This document shows, piece after piece, positions 8,986-15,689 of a stretch of 53,508 nucleotides of DNA. The stretch comes from Arthrobacter silvisoli. Lineage in GTDB: Bacteria; Actinomycetota; Actinomycetes; Actinomycetales; Micrococcaceae. Made by a program: the position numbers and the translations under genes. Below the pieces are notes generated by a model. That model was not told the DNA's origin. It searched no databases and worked only from the letters and a program-made list of their open reading frames with translations. Where the stretch lies: assembly GCF_003369445.1 (NCBI RefSeq), contig NZ_QRCU01000072.1, positions 1 to 53,508 on the forward strand, in the 5' to 3' direction. Each line of letters begins with the position of its first letter. The first letter of the stretch is position 1.

Positions 8986-9715
8986 TCTCTGTGATCTCCG
9001 GGCCGCGTTCGGGCCGGGCCAGCCCGGGCGCGGGCGCACCGTTCTGGCCGGCGACGGCGGCATCCTTGGGCAGGCGGAGCTGCAGCAGTTCACGCGGCGG
9101 CATGGGGTTCTCGCCACGGACGACGACGACCCGCCGGAAGAGGTCCTCGAGCCCGGCGGCGGACTCGCGCTCGAGTGCGGCGGGCCCGCCGATGACGCCG
9201 CGGAGGAACCAACGCGGACCATCCACGCCCATGAAGCGGGCGGCACGGAAACCCTGCGGGCCCTGTGCGGTTTCGCTGGGCAGCTTCGCGACGAGTTCAG
9301 GACCGAAGGTGCCGGGAATCTCCTCGGTCTCCCCGCCCTGGCTGGCAACGGATTCGGCGATCTGTTCACGGATCTCGTCCCACAGGCCCTCGGAGCGCGG
9401 AGCGGCAAACGCCTGCAGCTGCAGGCTGGAACCTTCCAGGTCCATGGTCACGGCGACCACCCGCTGGCTTGCCTCTTCGACCTCCAGCCGGAGCTGGAGT
9501 CCCTCGACGGGCTGGATCAGCAGGGCGCCAAGATCGAGGTAGCCATCCTGGCTGTCGATTTCGGCGGCATCCCAGGGTCCCTTGGCCACACGGAAATCGC
9601 CTTTCGACCTGACACCTTCTGCGGCGTCGCCGTCGGCCGGCCCGGCGTCAACCGTGTCCTGCTCCGCAGTCTCCGGCTGGACGGCCTTGGACTTCTTACC
9701 GCGCCCAAAAAACAT
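8978..9715 (-). CDS. DUF3710 domain-containing protein
   Basis: This 245-residue soluble protein begins with a basic stretch (MFFGRGKKSKA) and an acidic linker. The DUF3710 core starts near residue 45 (GPWDAAEIDSQDGYLDLGAL) and includes RFMGVDGPRWFLRGVIGG. The family is actinobacterial, of unknown function, and is regularly found next to dut, as here and at Rv2696c-Rv2697c. No catalytic residues are apparent. The ATG at 9715 follows a 121-base gap from dut, long enough for its own promoter. Its stop overlaps the OB-fold start. Confidence 0.88.
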   Translation of the reverse strand: MFFGRGKKSKAVQPETAEQDTVDAGPADGDAAEGVRSKGDFRVAKGPWDAAEIDSQDGYLDLGALLIQPVEGLQLRLEVEEASQRVVAVTMDLEGSSLQLQAFAAPRSEGLWDEIREQIAESVASQGGETEEIPGTFGPELVAKLPSETAQGPQGFRAARFMGVDGPRWFLRGVIGGPAALERESAAGLEDLFRRVVVVRGENPMPPRELLQLRLPKDAAVAGQNGAPAPGLARPERGPEITEIG

Positions 9716-9836
9716 TGGGTTCTCTCCTTTGTTGTGGTCTATCCCCCGGTAAACCGCCCGGATGGACGCGGGATGTCCTGGTCCGGATCACCCGGGGCTG
9801 CCGGATGCGGCGGAACGGCTCCAGGCTTGCAGCTTG

Positions 9837-10349
9837 TCAGGCTTGTGCGGTCGAGAAGCCGCCGGTGGAACCGAAGCCGCCCTCGCCGCGCACGGTTTCG
9901 GAAAGCTCGTCCACCTGGACGAAGCCGGCGTATTCGACGCGCTGGATCACCATCTGGGCGATCCTGTCGCCGCGTTTGAGTTCGATCGGATGCACCAGAT
10001 CCGTATTCAGCAGGGTCACGGCGATTTCACCGCGGTACCCGGCGTCGACGGTCCCGGGGGCGTTGACGACGGTGAGTCCGTGCTTGGTGGCAAGCCCGGA
10101 CCGCGGGTGGATCAGCGCGACATAACCGTTCGGCAAGCCGATGGAGACACCGGTGGGCACCAGCTTCCGTTCCCCGGGTGCCAGGGTGACGTCTTCGCGG
10201 GCCCGCAGGTCCGCCCCGGCGTCCCCCGGGTGCGCGTACGACGGTACCTCCAGCCCGGCGTCGAGCATTTTCAGCTCGACCCGGAGGGTCGGGGCGCCGT
10301 ATTCGGCGGGGGCTTCTGCTGGGCTGATGACTGCGGACTCCTGGCTCAC
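9837..10349 (-). CDS. dut: dUTP diphosphatase (trimeric dUTPase)
   Basis: The enzyme hydrolyses dUTP to dUMP and pyrophosphate, keeping uracil out of DNA and feeding dTMP synthesis. All five motifs of trimeric dUTPases are present in order in its 170 residues: HPGDAGADLRA, HPRSGLA, NAPGTVDAGYRGE, RIAQMVI and the C-terminal RGEGGFGSTG arm that closes the active site. Translation starts at GTG 10349, with a -10-like TAGAAT only 8 bases upstream, so the mRNA is nearly leaderless. The thymidine kinase gene downstream of sepH adds a second route to dTMP in the same region. Confidence 0.97.
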   Translation of the reverse strand: MSQESAVISPAEAPAEYGAPTLRVELKMLDAGLEVPSYAHPGDAGADLRAREDVTLAPGERKLVPTGVSIGLPNGYVALIHPRSGLATKHGLTVVNAPGTVDAGYRGEIAVTLLNTDLVHPIELKRGDRIAQMVIQRVEYAGFVQVDELSETVRGEGGFGSTGGFSTAQA

Positions 10350-10357
10350 AATGCCTC

Positions 10358-10363
10358 ATTCTA
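10358..10363 (-). promoter_or_regulatory. Candidate -10 element for dut
   Basis: TAGAAT on the minus strand matches the actinobacterial TAnnnT -10 pattern and lies 8 bases before the dut GTG, which would place transcription start at or within a base or two of the start codon. Confidence 0.5.
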
Positions 10364-10433
10364 GCCTCCGCGGCTGGCCTCCCGCGCCCGGGTCCGGCGG
10401 TATGTGGAGTCCGGCGGTGCGTGGACGGAGGGA

Positions 10434-10439
10434 TAAGCT
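10434..10439 (+). promoter_or_regulatory. Candidate -10 element for a leaderless DUF3093 mRNA
   Basis: TAAGCT is followed by exactly 6 bases and then the ATG at 10446, with no purine-rich ribosome-binding site between. The same hexamer and spacing recur at 45412 and, with 7 bases, at 52739. Confidence 0.6.
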
Positions 10440-10445
10440 GGAGCC

Positions 10446-10931
10446 ATGCCTGAAGCGACTCCGTCCTCCCCCGTGCCCGGCCGCCCCCAGAACGGAGCGG
10501 ATGTCCTGTTCACGGAAAAGCTGTGGCCCTCGGTGTGGATCTGGCTGATCGTCCTCGGGCTGTCCGGCGCCGGCATCCTGGTCCTTGCTCCAATCAGCAT
10601 CCTGGCGGGAATCATCGCCGCGGTGGTGCTGGCCGCAATCATGGTGGTCCTGCTGCTGCTGTCCACGCCGAGCATCGTGGTCCGCACGGACACCCTGCAG
10701 GTAGGCCGGGCGAGCATCCCGCGCAGCCTGCTGGGCCCGGCGGAGGCTTTCCGGAAGGAAGAGGCCACGGCCGAACGCGGCACCCGGCTCAACGGCCTGG
10801 CGTTCCTGTGCATCCGCGGCTGGATCGATCCGGTGGTGCGGATTCCCGTGACCGACCCGCAGGACCGCACCCCCTACTGGCTGACCTCGACCCGTCGCCC
10901 GGAGGAACTGCTGAAGGCCTTGTCGTCCTGA
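10446..10931 (+). CDS. DUF3093 family membrane protein
   Basis: This 161-residue protein has two adjacent transmembrane segments (about residues 24-75, LWPSVWIWLIVLG and a Leu/Ile/Val-rich run) followed by a soluble domain. That domain ends in the family signature WLTSTRRPEELLKAL. The family is confined to actinobacteria and has no known activity. It is divergent from dut and convergent with the DUF4193 gene, the order Rv2697c-Rv2698-Rv2699c of M. tuberculosis. The start lacks a Shine-Dalgarno sequence and appears leaderless. Confidence 0.88.
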   Translation: MPEATPSSPVPGRPQNGADVLFTEKLWPSVWIWLIVLGLSGAGILVLAPISILAGIIAAVVLAAIMVVLLLLSTPSIVVRTDTLQVGRASIPRSLLGPAEAFRKEEATAERGTRLNGLAFLCIRGWIDPVVRIPVTDPQDRTPYWLTSTRRPEELLKALSS

Positions 10932-10941
10932 TCCGGGTTCC

Positions 10942-10968
10942 CGGGCCGGGTTTGCTCGTCCGGGCCCG
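10942..10968. terminator. Possible weak bidirectional terminator between DUF3093 and DUF4193
   Basis: CGGGCC (10942-10947) pairs with GGCCCG (10963-10968) around a 15-base loop that can add two further pairs. It is the only stem in the 41-base gap between the convergent genes. There is no T tract. Confidence 0.35.
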
Positions 10969-10972
10969 TCCC

Positions 10973-11275
10973 TCAGCTTTCGCACTCCAGGCAGTACAGC
11001 TTTCCGTCCCTTTCCCGGGCAATCTGGGAACGGTGCTTCACGAGGAAACAATTGGCGCAGGTGAACTCGTCGGCCTGGGCGGGGAGGACCTGGACCTGCA
11101 GTTCCTCGTTCGACAGATCGGCGCCGGGTAGTTCGAAAGCGTCGGCCAGATCGCTTTCGTCAAGGTCGACCGCCGCGGACGATGACTTCTCCGTCCGACG
11201 GGTCTTGAGCTCTTCGATGGAGTCCTCGCCCGCTTCGTCGTCGACCTTCCGAGGGGCATCGTAATCCGTTGCCAT
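10973..11275 (-). CDS. DUF4193 family zinc-binding protein
   Basis: This 100-residue protein has an acidic N-terminal half (MATDYDAPRKVDDEAGEDS and an EELKTRR segment) and a C-terminal two-pair cysteine motif, CANC and CLEC, separated by about 20 residues. That layout predicts a zinc ribbon. Length and sequence match the M. tuberculosis Rv2699c family, which is universal in actinobacteria and uncharacterised. I chose the ATG at 11275 because GAAGGGACC precedes it and because 100 residues is the family length. It is divergent from sepH across 207 bases. Confidence 0.9.
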   Translation of the reverse strand: MATDYDAPRKVDDEAGEDSIEELKTRRTEKSSSAAVDLDESDLADAFELPGADLSNEELQVQVLPAQADEFTCANCFLVKHRSQIARERDGKLYCLECES

Positions 11276-11482
11276 GGTCCCTTCTTTGCTGCCTAGCGCG
11301 TCCGGCCGGGGGCCGCTCCCCTGGCCTAGATATGTAACGCAGCGGCGTGTGCTTTTGTGCCCGCCGTCCCGCCGGGGTGCGGAAATCACGGAAATTCGCG
11401 GCGCGCCCTTTGCCCTAGTAGGAATTGCCCCATGCTGGTGGCAGAGTTTCGACTGTCGGAAAAGGCCATGGTGGAGGATTTG

Positions 11483-12931
11483 ATGCGGGAACTACGGCTT
11501 GTTGGCGTCCATGACGACGGCGGACATCTCCTGCTGAGCGGAAGCGGCGGCGAAACGTTCCGGCTGCCCATCGACGAGGCCCTGCGCGCAGCTGCCAGCC
11601 GCACCCCCGCCCAGGTGGCTGCCCGCGCCTCCATCGCCCCCATTGCCATGTCTCCGCGCGACATCCAGGCCCGCATCCGCTCCGGAGCGAGCGCCGCCGA
11701 GATAGCCGAACTCTCCGGGCTTCCCCTGGCCAATGTCCAGCGGTACGAAGGACCGGTGCTGGCCGAGCGCGAATACATCGCCCAGCAGGCCCGCAAAGTG
11801 GAAGTCGCTTCCCCTTCCCCCGGCCACGATCCCTACCGGGCCGCGTTCGGCGACGCTCCGGCGAGCCTGGACGACATGGTGTCGCACCGCCTCTCCGCCC
11901 ACGGCATCGACCCCTCGACCGTTGAATGGGACTCCTGGCGCCGCACCGACGGGACGTGGACGGTGGTGGCCCGTTTCGAGCCCAACCCCGGTGCGCCCGC
12001 CAGCATCGGCGAGGAACCCCCGGCGATGTGGACCTTCACGCCGGGCCGCAAGACCCTGCAGAACGCCAACCGCTGGGCGCAGCAGCTCAGCGAACTTGAG
12101 CCGCTGGACGGCCCGCTTCCCACCCGCCGCCTCTCCGCCGTCGCGGACCGGCCCTTCGACTTCGAGGCGGACGCGGACGAAAGCGCCGGCTCGTCCGGCC
12201 CGGATGCCGACGGCCTGCTGGACATGCTGCGCTTGCGCCGCGGCCAGCGCCTGGGCATTGATGAGGACGGCGACGACGCCCTGGCCCTGCTGTTGAGCGG
12301 CGGCGTTCCGGCCGCGCACCCGCGGGCCGAAGAACCGGACACCGCCGACACCGACGACGCGTCGTCCGACGAGGCGGACACTGGCCGCCCCGTGGCCCGG
12401 CTGAGCCTTGCATCCCTCAATCCGGCATCCCTCAATCCGGCATCCCCGAAACCGGCCGACGCGGACCGGCCCGAGCAGGCGGACGATGGTCCCCTCCACC
12501 TGCACGACGGCGTCAGCACCGATACCCGCGAGATCACCGTCGTTCCGGCCCAGTTGCGGGCACTCGGGAACACCCGGGGGACGGCCAAGGACGACGATGC
12601 GGCAGACGCCTCCGACGTCGCCGAAGCAGCCGCCGAGGGAACCGACGAGCTTGCCGGGGAGGAGCGGAGCGAGAGCAGGCACCGTGCCGGGCTCGATGAG
12701 CTGCTGGGCGGCGCGTCCCGGCGGCAGAGCGAGGAACCCCGGCGCCGCCGGGCCCCGCTGAGCCCGTGGAACCGCCAGGCCTCCCCGGACGCCGCCAGCA
12801 ACAAAGCTGACAACGCGGCGGCCAAGGACGAAGAAAAAGACGCCCAGCCAGCAGAGCGGCAGCACAGCCGGCCGAAGCGTTCAAGCGTGCCGAGCTGGGA
12901 CGACATCGTCTTCGGCACCCGCGGCGACTAG
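11483..12931 (+). CDS. sepH: Cell-division protein SepH (DUF3071)
   Basis: The N-terminal about 110 residues, starting MRELRLVGVHDDGGHLLLSG, form the DUF3071 domain with a helix-turn-helix-like element (SAAEIAELSGLPLANVQRYE). The rest of the 482 residues is a long disordered Ala/Asp/Glu/Pro-rich tail. In Streptomyces and mycobacteria SepH binds FtsZ and promotes Z-ring assembly. The ATG at 11483 is preceded by GGAGG (11473-11477) with a 5-base spacer; upstream in-frame ATGs at 11432 and 11468 lack this. The tail contains a three-unit Ala-Ser-Leu-Asn-Pro repeat. The stop lies 4 bases from the convergent thymidine kinase stop. Confidence 0.9.
   Translation: MRELRLVGVHDDGGHLLLSGSGGETFRLPIDEALRAAASRTPAQVAARASIAPIAMSPRDIQARIRSGASAAEIAELSGLPLANVQRYEGPVLAEREYIAQQARKVEVASPSPGHDPYRAAFGDAPASLDDMVSHRLSAHGIDPSTVEWDSWRRTDGTWTVVARFEPNPGAPASIGEEPPAMWTFTPGRKTLQNANRWAQQLSELEPLDGPLPTRRLSAVADRPFDFEADADESAGSSGPDADGLLDMLRLRRGQRLGIDEDGDDALALLLSGGVPAAHPRAEEPDTADTDDASSDEADTGRPVARLSLASLNPASLNPASPKPADADRPEQADDGPLHLHDGVSTDTREITVVPAQLRALGNTRGTAKDDDAADASDVAEAAAEGTDELAGEERSESRHRAGLDELLGGASRRQSEEPRRRRAPLSPWNRQASPDAASNKADNAAAKDEEKDAQPAERQHSRPKRSSVPSWDDIVFGTRGD
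12411..12455 (+). repeat. 15-bp tandem repeat inside sepH
   Basis: CATCCCTCAATCCGG occurs twice in perfect tandem (12411-12425, 12426-12440), followed by a degenerate third copy (12441-12455). It encodes two ASLNP units and a related ASPKP in the disordered linker. The length is a multiple of three, so unit gain or loss would keep the frame. Confidence 0.85.
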
Positions 12932-12935
12932 GGCC

Positions 12936-13670
12936 CTACCCTTGGCTTCCCTGCCCGCTGGATCCCTGCCAGAGGCACGCGTCCAGCTCGAACGGCAGTG
13001 ATTCCTCGCGTCCTGCCATGAGGTCGGCCGCATGCGCGGTGACCCTGCGCATGTAGTGGCGGCGGCACAGGGTTTCATAGCCGACCACCGGGTTTCCGCT
13101 CCCGTGTTGTCCGGCGCTTGCGTCCGGGTTCCCGCCGTCGGGGGCGACGTCGCCCACCACCACCTGCTCGCCAGTGACCACCATGATGCCGTCCACCGTC
13201 CGGGCGTTGTGGGTCGCACGCCGGCCGCACCAGCACAGGGCCTGGACCTGCAGGACCTCGATCCTGTCCGCCAATTCCACCAGGCGCTGCGAGCCCGGGA
13301 AGAGCCGGGCCCGGAAGTCCGTCGTGATGCCGAAGGCGAAGACGTCCACCTCCATTTCGTCCACCAGGCGGGCCAGCTGCTCCACCTGACCCGGTGAGTA
13401 GAACTGTGCCTCGTCGCAGATCAGGTAGTCGACACGCAGTCCACCGGTCCGGCGTCGTGCGGTCTCCTCCCAGAAGTCGGTTCCATCGGTGACTTCGACG
13501 GCGTCGCTGCGCAAGCCGAGGCGGCTCGAGATGACCGACTCCCCCGCGCGGTCGTTACGGCTGAAGCGGATCCCGCCGCGGCCGCGGGCCCGGTGGTTGT
13601 AGTCCATCTGCAGGGCGAGGGTGGACTTGCCACAGTCCATGGTTCCGGAGAAGAAGACCAGTTCAGCCAC
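12936..13670 (-). CDS. tdk: Thymidine kinase (type II)
   Basis: The enzyme phosphorylates thymidine with ATP for dTTP salvage. Its 244 residues show the P-loop GTMDCGKST (residues 9-17), the DEAQF motif with the catalytic glutamate, and the lasso/zinc cysteines: CWCGRR in the middle and a later Cys in YETLCRRHY. The C-terminus is about 30-40 residues longer than E. coli Tdk. The start is GTG at 13670, overlapping the upstream phosphatase-fold gene by 8 bases, so the two are coupled. Confidence 0.95.
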   Translation of the reverse strand: MAELVFFSGTMDCGKSTLALQMDYNHRARGRGGIRFSRNDRAGESVISSRLGLRSDAVEVTDGTDFWEETARRRTGGLRVDYLICDEAQFYSPGQVEQLARLVDEMEVDVFAFGITTDFRARLFPGSQRLVELADRIEVLQVQALCWCGRRATHNARTVDGIMVVTGEQVVVGDVAPDGGNPDASAGQHGSGNPVVGYETLCRRHYMRRVTAHAADLMAGREESLPFELDACLWQGSSGQGSQG

Positions 13671-14916
13671 GCCGGCGCTTCGATCCGGCTGCCGGGAAGC
13701 AGAGCAGCGGCACTTCGCGTTCGGGTTTGGTCAGGGAACCATGCTGCCCCACCACTTCCAGTGCCTGCGGGCGGACCCTGCGGGTGTCGTAGAGGGCCAG
13801 GGTGTCGCGGGCGGCGATCATCACATCGCCGATCCGCGGCGCCACGTCGGGGCGGAGGCTGCCGAACAGCCCGGCGGCGAGTCCCTGCTCGCGCGTGAAT
13901 GCCCAGATCCGTTCGCCGAAGCGGCGGCGCCAGGCATCCAGGAGCGCATCACGGGCCCCTTCTCCGGCATCGGGTTCGAGGTACAGGTGCACCATGCGCG
14001 GCTCGCCCGCCGTGTGCCGCACGCCTGCCACCAGCGCGGGCTCGGCCGAATAGTCGAGGCGCTGGGATTCGGGTACGTCCACCATGCCGTGGTCACCGGT
14101 GAGGAGGATGGTGGTTCCGGCCGGCAGGGAAGCGGAGAGCCGTTTGACCGTGGAGTCGAGCTCCTCAAGCTGGTGCTCCCAGCGTTCGGAGGCACAGCCG
14201 TAGCGGTGGCCCGCCTTGTCCAGTTCGTTGACATAGAAGTACATCAGTGAACGGGTTCCGGTGGCCATCGCCTCGGCGGCGAGCGCAGTGCGGGCGTGCA
14301 GGGAGTTGCCGCCCAGGAAGCGGCTGCCGCGCAGGGCCGCCCTGGTCATGGGCGACTGCCCGAACTGCGGGAGGCTGACGGTGACGACGTCCAGCTCGCC
14401 GGCGGCCCGTTCGAACACCGACGGGAACGGCTGCCATTGCAGCGGATCCACCTTGGCGTCCCAGTTGCCCAGCAGGTTCACCACCTTGTCCTGCGCGGGG
14501 TCCAGGACGTCGTAGCCGACCATCCCGTGTTCACCCGGAGTCCGCCCGGTGCCGAGGCTGGCCAGGGAGGAGGCCGTGGTGGACGGGAACGCGGCGTCGA
14601 GCCACACCGGGACGCGGCCCTGGCCTGCCGCTGCTGCGGAGCGCAGGAACGGGGTGTGTGCTGCCTTCTTCTTCAACAGGTTGCGGCCCAGGCCGTCGGC
14701 GAGGACCACGCAGACGCGCTGCGCCGGCGGCAGGTGCAGGGTGTTCTCGAAGCCGGGCAGGCCGAGGCTCGCGGCGGCGCTGGTGAAGACCTCGGCGATG
14801 GACTGCCTGCCGTACAACGGCGCTGCCGGGAGGTCGTCCGGCGAAAGGGTCTGTTCGATCGAAGCGACGGGCACCGCGGAATGTCCGGACCCGGCCGGCT
14901 GCACTGGGAACTCCAT
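13663..14916 (-). CDS. Alkaline-phosphatase-superfamily phosphodiesterase (nucleotide pyrophosphatase type)
   Basis: This 417-residue protein has the metal-binding layout of the alkaline phosphatase/NPP fold. ADGLGRN carries the first metal aspartate, FPSTTASSLA carries the nucleophilic threonine, DKAGHRYG supplies later Asp/His ligands, and TGDHGMVDVP holds the Asp-His pair. No signal peptide is visible, so it is probably cytosolic. The substrate is unknown. It lies between the DUF5998-type gene (2-base gap) and thymidine kinase (overlap), an arrangement I recall as conserved in actinobacteria. Confidence 0.9.
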   Translation of the reverse strand: MEFPVQPAGSGHSAVPVASIEQTLSPDDLPAAPLYGRQSIAEVFTSAAASLGLPGFENTLHLPPAQRVCVVLADGLGRNLLKKKAAHTPFLRSAAAAGQGRVPVWLDAAFPSTTASSLASLGTGRTPGEHGMVGYDVLDPAQDKVVNLLGNWDAKVDPLQWQPFPSVFERAAGELDVVTVSLPQFGQSPMTRAALRGSRFLGGNSLHARTALAAEAMATGTRSLMYFYVNELDKAGHRYGCASERWEHQLEELDSTVKRLSASLPAGTTILLTGDHGMVDVPESQRLDYSAEPALVAGVRHTAGEPRMVHLYLEPDAGEGARDALLDAWRRRFGERIWAFTREQGLAAGLFGSLRPDVAPRIGDVMIAARDTLALYDTRRVRPQALEVVGQHGSLTKPEREVPLLCFPAAGSKRRRG

Positions 14917-14918
14917 GT

Positions 14919-15644
14919 TCAGCGCTGGTGTCCGCGGCTCAGGCGGTTGCCGAACACGCCCGAACGGGTCCGGGGCGCCGGGATGGGGGCGTGGGCCTGC
15001 GGGGCGGGGGTTCCGGTGTTGACGGCCCGCAGTGCCCGGGCGAACACCTTGGCGTCATGCACGGCGCGGGGGCCGTCGGCTTCGGAGCTGATCCGCAGGA
15101 CGATGTCTTCCTGGCTGATCGTGCCCGTGTAGCCGTGGTCGGCCTCGCATTGCGGGTCGCCGCAGCTGGCGGGGCCGACGTCGAGCCGCTGTCCGCCGGA
15201 CCAGGCGATGGACAGGGTGAGCTCGCGCACGGGATCGCTGGGCTTGTAGTTCTGGGGCTGGGCGTACATGTAGCTCAGCACCACCGAGCGGATCTGCGCT
15301 ACGGGGACCGATTCGGTGGAAATCTGGGCGACGATCTGTTCGCCGGCGTCGTCAAGCTGCTGGTCGTCCACATGGGTGATGACCAGCATGTCCTCGGTGA
15401 GGACCAGCACCGTGATGTGCCGCCGGACCTCAGCCCGGTCGAAGTGGGTCTCCAAGTGGACAAGATGGGCCAGGCAGTCGCGGCCGTCCAACGCGTCATC
15501 CACGACATCGGCAACCAGCACCGGGTAGAAACCGGCCCGCTGGAGGGCCTGTTCAAGGCTTTGCCCCTGCGTGCTGTGGTTATGTGCCGCGTTATGCCCG
15601 GCCGCGGCCGGGCCGGAAGAGGACATCGGGGACTTCGAGCTCAT
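14919..15644 (-). CDS. DUF5998-type conserved actinobacterial protein
   Basis: This 241-residue soluble protein has a Ser/Ala/His-rich start and then a compact domain from about residue 28 (SLEQALQRAGFYPVLVADVVDDAL) to residue 205. The domain includes LVLTEDMLVITHVDD and a Cys pair in ASCGDPQCEADHGY. I recognise it as the protein that commonly accompanies the phosphatase-fold gene next door, named DUF5998 from memory rather than by search. Function is unknown. The tail is basic and Pro-rich. A GAAAAT 6 bases before the ATG may be a weak -10 for a leaderless mRNA. Confidence 0.75.
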   Translation of the reverse strand: MSSKSPMSSSGPAAAGHNAAHNHSTQGQSLEQALQRAGFYPVLVADVVDDALDGRDCLAHLVHLETHFDRAEVRRHITVLVLTEDMLVITHVDDQQLDDAGEQIVAQISTESVPVAQIRSVVLSYMYAQPQNYKPSDPVRELTLSIAWSGGQRLDVGPASCGDPQCEADHGYTGTISQEDIVLRISSEADGPRAVHDAKVFARALRAVNTGTPAPQAHAPIPAPRTRSGVFGNRLSRGHQR

Positions 15645-15689
15645 GACCCCATTTTCACAGATCCCCTGCGGGCTGCCTAACCACGCCGT